DNA of 64,000 nucleotides, from assembly GCA_038373885.1 (NCBI GenBank), contig JAWZYV010013147.1, forward strand, positions 1 through 64,000. Reading direction: 5' to 3'. Source of the DNA: Cheiracanthium punctorium. Lineage: Eukaryota; Arthropoda; Arachnida; Araneae; Cheiracanthiidae. Position numbers and translations under genes: made by a program. Below are positions 1 to 10,440 of this stretch, in pieces; positions within the stretch are counted from its first letter, which is position 1; each line of letters begins with the position of its first letter. Below the pieces are notes generated by a model. The model was given only the letters and a program-made list of their open reading frames with translations. It was not told where the DNA came from and did not search any database.

Positions 1-592
1 AGTAACCCCACTGTAACTGTCAAGACTCCGACCAAAGAATAATAAAACTAATTGCCCGATTAACACGGTCTAACATTGGAGTCTCAACATTGAAGAAAAA
101 AACTTGAATGTCTACCCGACATGTACACAGGTTCAGATATAAAATTAAAACTTCACTTCTCCCAACAAGACAGACAAGTAATCCGAAAACATACTAAAAT
201 CGCTTACCTGGGTAGTGATGCTTTGTTTCCTGAAAAAAAATGTGTGCGTGGTTTCGTGGAAAGAAATAAACCAATCTGCATTTTTTGATAATATATTGTC
301 TCACAAAACTCTTTAAGTTAAATTAAAAAGGTACTTTCTTAAAATTTACATATTCCACATAATGCACACCAGTGGCGGATCTAGGATTGGGTAAAGGGGG
401 GGGGGCTAACTTACTGGGTATTCAATAATTTGGGCACAGTTATCCACAGGCCCTACGAGAGGGGGGAGGCGCCGCCCCGGGGCCCGTGTTCAGCTAAAGT
501 GCGTCCGTAAATTTTTCAGAATGTGTTAAGAATTTCATTTATAGGTCTTTAATTAAAATCTTTTTTTTAAATAGACTAAATTTCGAATACAT
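1..592. other. Non-coding flank with a hAT-like repeat end
   Basis: No coding sequence was seen. At 371 a CAGTGGCGGATCTAGG motif followed by a G-tract resembles the terminal repeat of hAT-type MITEs. A related inverted end (GTAGATCCGCCTCTG) occurs at about 3607-3621. The bases flanking those two ends do not form a convincing target-site duplication, so they may be two separate fragments. Confidence 0.4.
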
Positions 593-742
593 CCCAGATA
601 GCACAAACTTGTCCAGAACCCTCGCAGAAGACGTCATATAGACAAGTTGACATGTCCATTAAACATTCACGATTCGTCGGATTCTCGTCTCTTTTACATC
701 AATATGGCACTATAGGTCGCCCATATGAAGTCTTATAGACAT

Positions 743-831
743 CTATATAGACATAATTATGGACGTGCTTACGTATACAAGACTTGTCTATATAGACATA
801 ATTATGGACGTGCTTACGTATACAAGACTTG
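743..831. repeat. 45-bp tandem duplication
   Basis: Two head-to-tail copies (743-787 and 788-831) of a unit beginning CTATATAGACATAATTATGG are essentially identical, which suggests a recent duplication inside the 593-1158 element. Confidence 0.85.
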
Positions 832-873
832 CCCATACTAAGTCCACGTATGCACTTAGTATGGGCAAGTCTT
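824..873. repeat. Perfect 20-bp inverted repeat with 10-nt loop
   Basis: AAGACTTGCCCATACTAAGT at 824-843 is exactly complementary to 854-873, with a 10-base spacer. It could form a cruciform or RNA hairpin. It sits at the centre of the TIR element rather than near any gene. Confidence 0.9.
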
Positions 874-1331
874 GGACATCAACGTCTATATATGGACCTA
901 CTTAGGTCAAGTCTTGGACATCTCCATCCATGCTTCTTGCCATTTCACTAAGGTACTATGGATTATCTGGGACACGTCTATAAAAAAGACTTACTCTGGA
1001 AATTAAATGTCTAATTTTGGTCTATTCATGGACAGTTTCTGGATTTTCCAGATTATGTCCATAAATATTGTCTTCTGGATGTCTATCTATAGACATGGAC
1101 GTTATATGGGCGAGATGGATCAGAAATGGATATAAAATGGACAACTGTGCTATCTGGGATAATTCTAGAATGATTTAGATGGCAGAAATGTTAATTCTAC
1201 CATTTAAATATTAGTATTTTTTTCAATCTTCGAACATGAATTAAAAGTATCATTACATATCAGATAAACTTCCCTCCCACTCTTTTTCCTTTTAGCATTT
1301 TGTATGAAAATCATTAAACGAGCAGTTTTAC

Positions 1332-1360
<29 letters not shown>
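1332..1360. repeat. 29-base A homopolymer
   Basis: An uninterrupted A tract could be the tail of an old retroposed sequence, but no source element or target duplication is evident. Open frames through it on both strands are artefacts of the homopolymer. Confidence 0.8.
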
Positions 1361-1366
<6 letters not shown>

Positions 1367-1737
1367 CCGTCCCTCCTGTTTTTTCGAAACTTTTGTGCTT
1401 TACGAAAGGGGCCGGGAAGACTTTCGTCCCGCCTTATAAAATTTCTCTCAGAGGCCCTGGTTATCGAAGCTTGGCGATATTTGGCACGATTTTTTACATG
1501 TCGCCTGTATATTTCATTTTTCAACCTACATATAGTATTACGTAATCGAATTTCGAGAAAGATGTGCGAATTTCCGATAAAATAAAATACTCGAACCTGC
1601 TAGGACTTGCACTTCATAGGAAAAACAATGTCTGAAAAAATTAATTTAAATCATACCTCTTTTTTCCATAGCGATATCATTGTATTCTTTCTAATAATGC
1701 ACCTCTTTACAAACTGCCTGTTAGTGATGCATGTATA

Positions 1738-2175
1738 CAGGGTGAATCTAAACTCTTGGGCAAAACTTTAAAGGGTGATAGGGCACATAATAAGGAATCA
1801 GAATCACATAGCAATGTGGGGTCGGCAACGTCGTCTTCGTATAGCTGTTAATAATCACTTCGGAAAAAGTACTGAAACAACAGTCACTTGCCGACCATTG
1901 TTCGTCAGAAACTAATGTATTTTTCTCAAAACAGAAGACTAAAATGGATAGTTTAAAAAGTTTACTTTATTTCATGGATGAAATTTTCGGAGACGAGCCT
2001 ATTGCGTATGAAACTTGGTTAAGAAATTAGACGGACACTTCAATGCTTTTCCAAAAGTGATTATTACCGGGTAAGTTAAAACTGCGTTTCACCCCAGATT
2101 GCTATGTGATTACGATTCCTCATTGTGTGCCCTATCACCCCTTAAAGTTTTGCCCAAGAGTTTAGATTCACCCTG
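1738..2175. mobile_element. Tc1/mariner-type MITE with ~84-bp inverted ends
   Basis: The left end CAGGGTGAATCTAAACTCTT and the right end (inverted) match over roughly 84 bp with few differences, and both are bounded by TA. The interior of about 270 bp has no transposase. The arrangement is typical of non-autonomous Tc1/mariner derivatives. Confidence 0.85.
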
Positions 2176-2739
2176 TATTTTGTGAGTGCTGTTCTCCTTG
2201 AAATAGCTTGTTCTGGGGCTGGGCATTTATGATTTCTTCCTGATGATTTCCGCTTTCACTCTCACTAGACAAATTATCAGTTTTTGGAATTTTCATAAAA
2301 TAATCACCTACATTACGATTCAATGACCGCTTTCTTGAGGCCATAATATTTGCATTTAAATTAAATTCTACACGCGAACGGAGCTAAATAGACAACAAAT
2401 GAATCACACTAGCGCTTCACCCGAAAAGGACGACCAAGCGGCGAAAGCAATTTCAATGGGCTAAGACTTTGAAGCCTGCTTAGATAGGACTACAGTACTT
2501 CCAAGAAATTCTTCCACCATTCCTAAACATTCAAAACGGATGTACTTTTGTATAAACAGTAAATGTGCGAAAACCAGGTAAGAAAAATTAGCTATAATAA
2601 TATTATTCTTTCAAAATATCCCTGAAAATCCAAATGGCGGAACAAAAGAACCTTTCACAATGATACAGAAGATAGCCACTTGGGATTCCTAGTCACTTGA
2701 TGTCTATGTTACACTCCCCATCCCCTCACTATGTACATC

Positions 2740-3060
2740 CACAGACCTCAAAATACCCGTAGACCAGACAACCCCTATGCTTTCGTTGTGACTAAAATCA
2801 TCGGGAGCTGTAGGAGGAGCTGTCAGCTGCCAAGGAGGTCCCAAAGATGACGATTGGTGAATTCAATCCTCTTCCTTAGGGGGGGGGGCGCTGCGCTTTC
2901 CCCTTTCTACAAAGCGAAAGAGTACCTATCTTTTGTTCATGAACTTGTAAACAGTCTTCGGGACCGTCTGGTAGCTCTCAGCCCCTCTCACTGCTTCTGA
3001 TCACTTTAGTCACAGAGAAATCATAGCGGTGTCTAGTCTATGTGTATTTTGAGGTCTGTG
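2740..3060. mobile_element. 321-bp hAT-type MITE with perfect 8-bp TSD
   Basis: The terminal inverted repeat CACAGACCTCAAAATAC is perfect over 17 bp at both ends, with weaker pairing over about 120 bp. The element is flanked by TGTACATC at 2732-2739 and 3061-3068. An 8-bp duplication and short ends suggest the hAT superfamily. The interior includes a G-tract and no coding sequence. Confidence 0.85.
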
Positions 3061-3068
3061 TGTACATC

Positions 3069-6000
3069 TATCATAAGGTATTCCACATCAGGTACACATC
3101 AGTACAGAATCCGAGACGCGCACCGCACAAGGCGCGCGCAAAGACTGTTTATATTAACAGCGAATTATATGTATTTTTAGCTCCCCCTTTTTATGACTTT
3201 GCAGGGGGTGAATGGACATCATCGCTCAAACACTGTTCTTTGCACTTGCCATAACCCGTTCAAACAATTAGCTGTTCTGCGCTATCACGTATATATGGTA
3301 AAACTAGGTTACTGATCATGCTTAAAAGAAATCGAAATGTTTCAAGGAGAAGACGAAATTTCGGGCGATTCCTTAGCCCGAAATTTGATACTCGTTTTGA
3401 AAATACCTGTTGCCTGGGAACGAAAGGGTTAAAAACCATTGATTGAGGTCAAGTCTAAAAATCTAAGTAATAAATCAAAAAAGTAAATTAAAATTTCAAA
3501 ATAACCGATTTTAGACACGTAGTTTTTAACTAAGAATCAGAACTCTATTCTATCTAGTCTAAATTCAGTTTCAATGGGGGGGGCTATAGCCCCTATAGCC
3601 CCCCCCGTAGATCCGCCTCTGATTGTGCATTCTTATTTCTAATAAATTAATGGAAGTATTTCATTCATTTATAGGTATTTATTTAAACCTGAAATATGAA
3701 AGGAACATCATGTTAAAATATTGCAATTTATTCAAAATTTAACTGTTGGCATAGTATTTGTATTTTTCAGAAGACATTGCTTTTTACATTGGCTCATTTT
3801 GTGATAATATTTCATGAAACTTTTTACACCCTCTAAAAAAGTATTCGAAGGCAAGAAAAATTTCGCACCTCAATTTCATATTCAAAGCATGCTTCTTCAT
3901 GAAAAGTTATTAATCATTAACAAACTGAAATGGGAAATTTGGCTCATAGTCGAATACTTTATTGAATGTTTGTGCACGCTACACACACAATGACAACTAA
4001 CGTTTACAGAGATCGAATTTCATTGTTTCTCTGAGTAGAAGGCGCTTTTAATTGTTTTATTTTTCTTTATTTCTTCAGTTTTTTCTGAAAGAAATAAACT
4101 AAACGGAAACTTTCAGGGAAAAAAGTACAAATATTTAAATTTGGGGACTTTTCACGTCCCCAAGAACTCAAGGTATTTTTGGGGACAAAGTAAAAAAATA
4201 TCTATATTTGGGGACTGTTCTCGAATTTCGGGGACGTATGGTCACCTTACCTTATCTGGATCTCCATGCTCTCTGGTGTTCACAATAACAACAACAACAA
4301 ATGAGTGGATGTGACTGGTGTGTGTAGGAATTGTTAGTATCAATTGATTTTCGAAAGCATATCATCTTTTTATGTTCTTAAATGGCGAAAGCATGCGTAT
4401 CATTCCTTTAGGGATATTTTTTTAGACATAGAGATAAAAGAAAACATTATATAATGTATTTTCCTGATATAAATACATAACATTCAGCAAATTAAATTGA
4501 AGCCAATTAAAATGCGGCTAATTTGAAAAATGTAATGACAATTTAATAGATTATTTACTTGGGAAAGAAAAACACTCTTATCCTTATAGTATGATATCGC
4601 ATGTCTTCCTTAAGGATAATAAAAATGCACTGTAAATTAATTTACAAATATACACTGCGAAATTCGATCAGAGTGGCATATTCGGCCCTTTATATAGTGT
4701 ATATTTGAAATCTTAAAACTAATTATGTACCAATGATGCATTTAAAATTGTATGTACATTTATACCAAAATAAAAGCAAATTTCGTCCGAAACAAATTTT
4801 AAAATCTGCATTAAAGCTTTTTATTTCAACTTTAAAATCAGTTTAGATTTTTGCTTTTGTCTTGTTTAGAAACTGTTCAGGTTTGCTTGGTTTATGATAG
4901 CAAATTTTTCTAGAGTTCTCAGAATCATGTTTTTTTTTTTTTCCTTCCTCTTGTATGCAGAACATAGCAAATAGAAAAAGAAAACAATGGTATGAATAGT
5001 GTGTTGGCTAATGAGGGTTTTTTCATGTCAAAACTGTTTTTTGATGTGACAGAAGTAAAAGCCATCAAAACCCTACTTCTTTATTTTGATACAACAAACA
5101 ATAAGTTCCTGTAAAAAATTTCTTTTACTAAGATACTATAATTATAGTATTATATACATACATAATTATTTTAACATGCAATTAAATACAAATTCTTAAA
5201 AGTTGAGCTATTCAAATGATTCATACCTTTTTGCGCTGAAATTCAAATTTGTTTTAAAAAGTTAAGCACCATAGAGATTTTGTTTTGTTATTGCTATCTT
5301 TTCAGCATTTATATATATTTTTAGGATACATTTGGATGCTGGTATAAGCTTGAAATATTAATAATATATAATTTATAACCCAAATACATAGGCACAGAGT
5401 TTTATGAGCCCATGAGGCTCGAGCCCTTCCAATAAATATTTAGCAGGGGCTAACCCCACCCAATAATTTTACCATTGAATGAAAAAAGGTTTTAAAAAAA
5501 TGACTGAAACGATTTTGTTTGTCTTTATTTTACAAATGTGTCGTGTTAATACTATTATTCTTTAATAAATATTAAATCTATTGCATGTATTTACTATACA
5601 AAATGGCAGAGTATTACATGGTAGGGTTCATGTTCATACAGTGAAATCTATCTGCCATTATTCTTTATTTAGGTCTACTTTTCTTCCACTGTTTTTTTTT
5701 TTTTTTCCCCAAAATGGTACTGTGCAAAACATTCACTGTTTAAAAAGATATTCCAGTGTACAAAGTTATTCTGGCAATGTGTGAATAGCACATATGATGT
5801 CACAAAAATGTTATATTCGAGCTCCTTTCGTCTACGAACAGAAAATAATATTTTTGCATTTGAAGCGAATGTATTAGAATGCCCGTCTTACATTGTCAGT
5901 GGGTTATATGCGTTATGAGATTCAAATCCATTCCTTCACCTGCGGTTCATTCTTCACAAACTCGTGAATAAACTGTGAAAATACTCATTAATTTTTTGCT

Positions 6001-7354
6001 TATGGACAAAAAAAAAAAAAAAAATCCTAGATTATGCGCTGTTTTGATCGTCATCTTTTATTTTTATGCATCTTTTGATCTTACCCTTTGTCTTAACATT
6101 TAGAGTTTTCAAGTTTAGTGAGGTTGCAAACATGGACGTATATGAGAGAGGGGGTCTTGACCCCCCTTAGTCTACAAAAATGTTAATTTTGGCTAAATAT
6201 CCACCTGTAAATGCTATATTTTAATGGGTCATAAAAAATTACTTTTAAGAACTAATTACTGTAAAGAATTAAAATATGTAATGTCACTGAAATTTTTAAC
6301 AAGCTATTTATATTAAAATTTACTGTCAATCTAGTTTCACAGTAAGAATGAATCCCCCCCCCCCCCCCATGGGAAAGCTATAGCTATACCCGGGGTTGCA
6401 AATTTGATTTCAATATTCCTTCTTTCCTACCAAAATATACAATAAAATAAAATGAATAGTAATTTAAAATGTATGATGATAATTTTTTTTTTAAAAACAA
6501 GTGTGTATTATATATGCTGTTGTATTGTATATACATGAAGGTAAAGATAAATAGCTGAGGCCTCAGCTCTCTCAATAATTTTAGAAACTTGACACCTATG
6601 TACAAATATAAACAAAATGAAGAACCACTTCTATTTTATCTAATTTAAACTTTCATTTTGAATAAAAATTCACATTAATACAAACCACGAATATATCCAA
6701 AATGACATTTTTAGTAATCAGGATCCCTGCTTTGAAGTATGCGATAAAAAAAAAGTTCTAGTTTGTTTCTTTTGTGTTCTTTCTTACAGCAGATTTTTCA
6801 AAAGAATTCTAAGGCTTGATAATTTATAGTCTTTTTTCCCTCTTTCCACTCTAGATATAAATGAAAATCATGTAAACAGAATATTTTGGGTGTAATGCAT
6901 GAAATGTTTAACTCATCAGTCAGTTTCACTTATTTCTTCATCTTCTGTAACCTCACAAATTTCATCCACTATAAGCACTTCACACGGCATTACAATCATT
7001 TTCAGCCCTTAACATTGATTTTTACAAACAGCAAAGAAAAATTCACAAAATTAAGTATTGAACTTCACAAAAATAAGCAATTTTCACAAAAATGGGACCT
7101 TGGGAAAAAATTCCTGGATCGGCCCCTGTGAAAGTAAACTTAGAAGTGAAAGAAAACATTTGGAATGTGAAATGTTAGAAAATAGTTATTTTAAATGGTA
7201 TTTTTAGAAATGGTTATTGTAAAAATAGGAAAAAATTGGCAACTGAAAGTAGGAACTTTTTTAATTTCTTAAGCGAAAACTTTTGAATGTGTTTTACTGT
7301 ATATATATAGTTATCAAAATTATGATTTTTTTTTTTTTTTTTTTAATCTTGCAG
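3069..7354. other. Non-coding flank upstream of first recognised SERAC1 exon
   Basis: No gene was recognised. The stretch contains a short hairpin at 3353-3384 (AAATTTCGGGC stem), a hAT-like right end at about 3570-3621, short GGGGAC-rich repeats around 4140-4240, and other G/C-tract fragments near 5390-5470, 6140-6170 and 6350-6370 that resemble decayed hAT MITEs. The SERAC1 start exon could lie here or beyond the window. No convincing candidate was found. Confidence 0.45.
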
Positions 7355-7435
7355 GCTGTTAAATACTTTGCTGGAAAAGGAAAATCTTCCAATGCAGTTT
7401 AAAAAACTTTTAGTATATTCTACAGCAGTTACTGG
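7355..7435 (+). CDS. SERAC1: SERAC1 exon a: N-terminal hydrophobic segment
   Basis: The exon follows a long T-tract and a TTGCAG acceptor and ends at GG|GTAACT. Reading from the second base gives LLNTLLEKENLPMQFKKLL and then a small, Cys/Val/Thr-rich hydrophobic run that continues into the next exon as far as GYQYKKL. That run is the likely membrane anchor and matches the position of the N-terminal transmembrane segment of SERAC1. The exon starts needing one base to complete a codon and ends with two bases of a codon, which the next exon completes. The sequence is short and poorly conserved, so this exon rests on splice signals, phase and position more than on similarity. Confidence 0.7.
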
Positions 7436-8355
7436 GTAACTTCTTTTTAATATAAAATTTTGAAAGCAGTTTATATTTATTCAAAGTTATACCCAGCAGC
7501 CCTTTTTTTCAAATACCTTTCTTCACATTTTAAATAAGGTTTTCAAGAAAAAAACTGTGTGAATATATTTTTTAAAATTTTGTTTATAATCATAAAATAT
7601 TAAAATTACCAGTAACACTAGCTCACGCAAGTACAAACTATCATGTAAGCAGATACAGGCATATTATTATAGAATATATCTTTGCATAAAAGTTTCACTG
7701 TGTATGTGTGTGTATATTCGAGGTGTGCTGGATATCTGTATTTGTAAATATTCAAAGAAAAAAAAAATTCATAATCATGTCGGTATCCATCTAGGAGAGA
7801 GAGAGGAAAAAGAGAATTATCCAGATCTATCACAGAAAAATAAAATATCCAGATCTGCCAGTAAAAAAAGTTATCCAGATCTGTTTCTTTTCAATGGATC
7901 TTTTAATGACTTTTCAGAATAAGTTAAAAAAAAAATGAAAAAATCAGATTATGCTGTTATTCATTGATGTTTTTGTAATTAAACAAAAATTTTATTATTT
8001 AAAAATAATAATCATTATTTTTTAATCAATCTTCTTATTTATTACAAATTGTTGTCTTTGTCCACCTCTCTCTTCCCCTTCCCCCTACTAAAAGGCTCTA
8101 GCTCTTGCAATAAATAAAAATTCTAATTTAACTAAAGGGAGTCAAAATCTTTCTAGGGAGGATTTAATCCCACTTAGTTACATTAATGGTATTCTCGCAT
8201 AATTAGTAATAGTTATTAATGCTGCAATAAAAGTTTCCTCATGCTTCAATAAAAAAATTAAAAAAATTCTGAAAGTTTCTTAACTGTCATAGGTTTATTA
8301 TTTAATTCAGTGTCTAGTACAGCTTTTGTAAAGACATCCTGAAGATTTTCAAGTG

Positions 8356-8371
8356 TCTGATGTACTTAGTT
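8356..8371. repeat. Target-site duplication, left copy (Penelope-like 1)
   Basis: TCTGATGTACTTAGTT is repeated exactly at 9472-9487, on the other side of the palindromic insertion. It is a 16-bp target-site duplication. Confidence 0.9.
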
Positions 8372-8477
8372 AAAATTTTTTTTTTTTATTTTTTATTTGG
8401 GAATACCTTATTCCCCCGTACACGATATATATTTCGGTTACACACATAACCGTCTTCAGTCGTTTCTGGAGCTCTCA

Positions 8478-8900
8478 CTAATGGCGGCTTCTTTTTATAT
8501 CTTCGTCGTTCTTCTTCTTGAAAGTTCGATGCATGACGTCGTCCCATGATTGGTCGATTGTATGAAGCGTATCGTTGATGCTGCCCTCAGTCGTCAATAT
8601 TTCTAAGCTCTCACGAATGTAGGCATATATACTATTTTTAAAGTTGGCTATTTTTTTAATATTTTTAAAATCAATGGTAATGGGCTCTTTCAAAGCAAGA
8701 CGGGCTAGGGCGGTACTTTGTTTCTGGAGGTTAATGTCTTTAAAATGTTCGTTTTTTCTTTCTTTAATTTTCCTTTTTGTAACGCCGATGTAGCAATTTT
8801 CTTTATTAGTATCGTTTGACATAAAATTAATTTTATAGATCCCTGCGGTTTCGATGGGGTTGATTGGGTCTTTTTCCGATCTAATGCGCTGAAAGATGAT
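8478..8900 (-). pseudogene. Mirror copy of the GIY-YIG fragment
   Basis: The minus strand encodes the same residues from the GIYKIN motif to the KRSRH terminus as the plus-strand copy, with no difference seen. It is the inverted arm of the same insertion. The frame is open and 114 residues follow its first Met. Confidence 0.82.
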
Positions 8901-9318
8901 CTTTCAGCGCATTAGATCGGAAAAAGACCCAATCAACCCCATCGAAACCGCAGGGATCTATAAAATTAATTTTATGTCAAACGATACTAATAAAGAAAAT
9001 TGCTACATCGGCGTTACAAAAAGGAAAATTAAAGAAAGAAAAAACGAACATTTTAAAGACATTAACCTCCAGAAACAAAGTACCGCCCTAGCCCGTCTTG
9101 CTTTGAAAGAGCCCATTACCATTGATTTTAAAAATATTAAAAAAATAGCCAACTTTAAAAATAGTATATATGCCTACATTCGTGAGAGCTTAGAAATATT
9201 GACGACTGAGGGCAGCATCAACGATACGCTTCATACAATCGACCAATCATGGGACGACGTCATGCATCGAACTTTCAAGAAGAAGAACGACGAAGATATA
9301 AAAAGAAGCCGCCATTAG
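8896..9318 (+). pseudogene. GIY-YIG endonuclease fragment of Penelope-like element
   Basis: An open frame of 140 codons carries the GIY-YIG nuclease signature as GIYKIN ... CYIGVTKRKIKERKNEHF, then LARLALKEPITIDF and a helical tail ending KRSRH. In Penelope-like elements this domain lies C-terminal to the reverse transcriptase and nicks target DNA. The reverse transcriptase is absent because the copy is 5'-truncated near the palindrome axis, so it cannot move by itself. The first few codons of the frame cross the axis and are not native. The stop at 9316-9318 is followed by the 3' hairpin motif and the tail. Confidence 0.85.
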
Positions 9319-9336
9319 TGAGAGCTCCAGAAACGA

Positions 9337-9364
9337 CTGAAGACGGTTATGTGTGTAACCGAAA
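9337..9364 (+). ncRNA. Hammerhead-like core in Penelope 3' region (candidate)
   Basis: CTGAAGA is followed by one base, a GGTT...AACC stem with an 8-base loop, and then GAAA. This resembles the CUGANGA - helix II - GAAA core of hammerhead ribozymes, which are known in Penelope-like elements. It lies after the stop codon, so coding does not explain it. The extra base before the stem and the weak flanking helices deviate from the canonical fold, so self-cleavage is unproven. The inverted arm carries the mirror copy at 8432-8459. Confidence 0.4.
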
Positions 9365-9397
9365 TATATATCGTGTACGGGGGAATAAGGTATTCCC

Positions 9398-9429
<32 letters not shown>

Positions 9430-9599
9430 AACTAATTAATCCGCCGTATTAAATAATGTTTTATGTGTCTTTCTGATGTACTTAGTTGTATATTTATGTA
9501 CTAAAATAATGAGTTTTTCAAACTATCGTCTTAGTAAGATATAACAAAAGGTTCTGCAGATTTGAAAACCTACTTGATTTGGTAGTAGCAATTCCATGT

Positions 9600-9664
9600 T
9601 TTAATCAGGGTGTCAATGATTTAAATCAATTGATTAAAAAAAAAAAATCATTGATTTAAATCAA
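9600..9664. repeat. Short inverted/direct ATTTAAATCA repeat
   Basis: TCAATGATTTAAATCA occurs at about 9612 and TCATTGATTTAAATCA at about 9648, around an A-tract. It looks like the edge of a degenerate DNA transposon adjoining the Tc1-like relic. Confidence 0.5.
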
Positions 9665-9975
9665 GGATGCACAACCTCTGCCCCAAGGGCCATTATTGGC
9701 TCATGACATCTATTCCGTTCACAGTAAGCTGGCCATTCCATATGCTCAATCCCCTCACTCTCCAGAAAGTCGTCAACAATGGCAGCTCCATGGGGACGTG
9801 CATTATCGTGAAAATGAAAGAAGAACCAACCATTGCTGCATACAGTTTCACAAAGGGGTCTATGACTTATTATTTAATGATCTTGATGCTGTACAGCTGT
9901 CACAGAATCTCGCCTGTAGATGTGCACGTCTGTGCGATATCCCAATAAAATCCCTGCCCAGACCATGATGCTTTT
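9665..9975 (-). pseudogene. Tc1/mariner-like transposase relic
   Basis: Reading the minus strand across small frameshifts gives IMVWAGILLGYRTDV followed downstream by DNARPHGAAIVDDFLE and MEWPAY. The DNARPH motif holds the second Asp of the DDE catalytic triad in Tc1-like transposases. Stops and shifts show it is dead, and the terminal Glu region is missing. Confidence 0.72.
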
Positions 9976-10248
9976 GAAAATGTGATCAAAATTTCGTATT
10001 TTTGGATTTTAACTAATAAGCCTTGGATTTTAACTAATAAGCAAGGATACAGTTGCGAAGTAAATAGCCTACAAATCATGTTTGAAACCCTACAGATTAT
10101 AAGTTTTTGGAGAAGGTGGTCTTTTAATACTTTATTACTAGTGTTGGAAAACTGTACTTTTAAGATAAGAAGAAAATATAGTGCTTAAATTTTAAGATAG
10201 AAAAACATTGAGCCCTAGGAGCTTCATAAAATGTCTATTAAGTAGGTC

Positions 10249-10432
10249 CAGGGGCATAGCCAAGAGGGGCGTTACGGGGGTCATAACCCCCCCCTCCCCC
10301 CATGAGGAATTTTTTGCCATACAAAATGTATATTCTTCACTCCCCTTATCACACACATATATGTATATATGTGAGTTTCAGTAGTCGTAACCCCCCCCCC
10401 CCCCCCATGAAAAATTTCTGGCTACGCCCCTG
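10249..10432. mobile_element. 184-bp hAT MITE (CAGGGGC...GCCCCTG)
   Basis: The terminal repeats are CAGGGGCATAGCCA and the inverse of TGGCTACGCCCCTG, and the interior contains two C-tracts. The flanks AGTAGGTC (10241-10248) and GGTAGGTC (10433-10440) form a 7-of-8 target duplication. A second family member lies at 38923-39086. Confidence 0.82.
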
Positions 10433-10440
10433 GGTAGGTC

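Larger units (their letters stand above)
593..1158. mobile_element. Short TIR element, unknown superfamily
   Basis: It begins CCCAGATAGCACA and ends with the inverted copy TGTGCTATCTGGG, with the next seven or so inner bases also largely matching (ACTTGTCC versus GTTGTCC). Inside are a 45-bp tandem duplication and a perfect 20-bp hairpin, plus many degenerate copies of a GACAT/ATGTC-type word. There is no coding potential. The target-site duplication is unclear. Confidence 0.65.
8372..9471. mobile_element. Penelope-like retroelement, perfect inverted pair
   Basis: Two 5'-truncated 3' ends of one Penelope-like element are joined head to head. The arms (about 8396-8897 and 8899-9400) appear identical over about 500 bp, with the axis at 8898. 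Each arm encodes the same GIY-YIG endonuclease C-terminus. Only the right end continues into an A-tract and a unique tail of about 45 bases (to 9471), so the + strand arm is the genuine 3' end. A 16-bp duplication flanks the whole unit. The arm identity implies a very recent insertion. A fold-back assembly artefact is possible but unlikely given the duplication and the asymmetric tail. Confidence 0.88.

Noticed and set aside
743..831. CRISPR-like repeat
   Set aside because: It is a single tandem duplication without spacers in a eukaryotic transposon.
1204..1585. Overlapping open frames on both strands
   Set aside because: They run through the A/T homopolymer at 1332-1360 and encode poly-Lys or poly-Phe. 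No domain or codon signal.
371..3621. One 3.2-kb hAT element joining CAGTGGCGGATC and GATCCGCCTCTG
   Set aside because: Flanking bases do not form a target duplication and several independent elements lie between, so two separate fragments are more likely.
9667..9968. Plus-strand frames of about 90 codons
   Set aside because: They are antisense shadows of a Tc1-like transposase relic on the minus strand.
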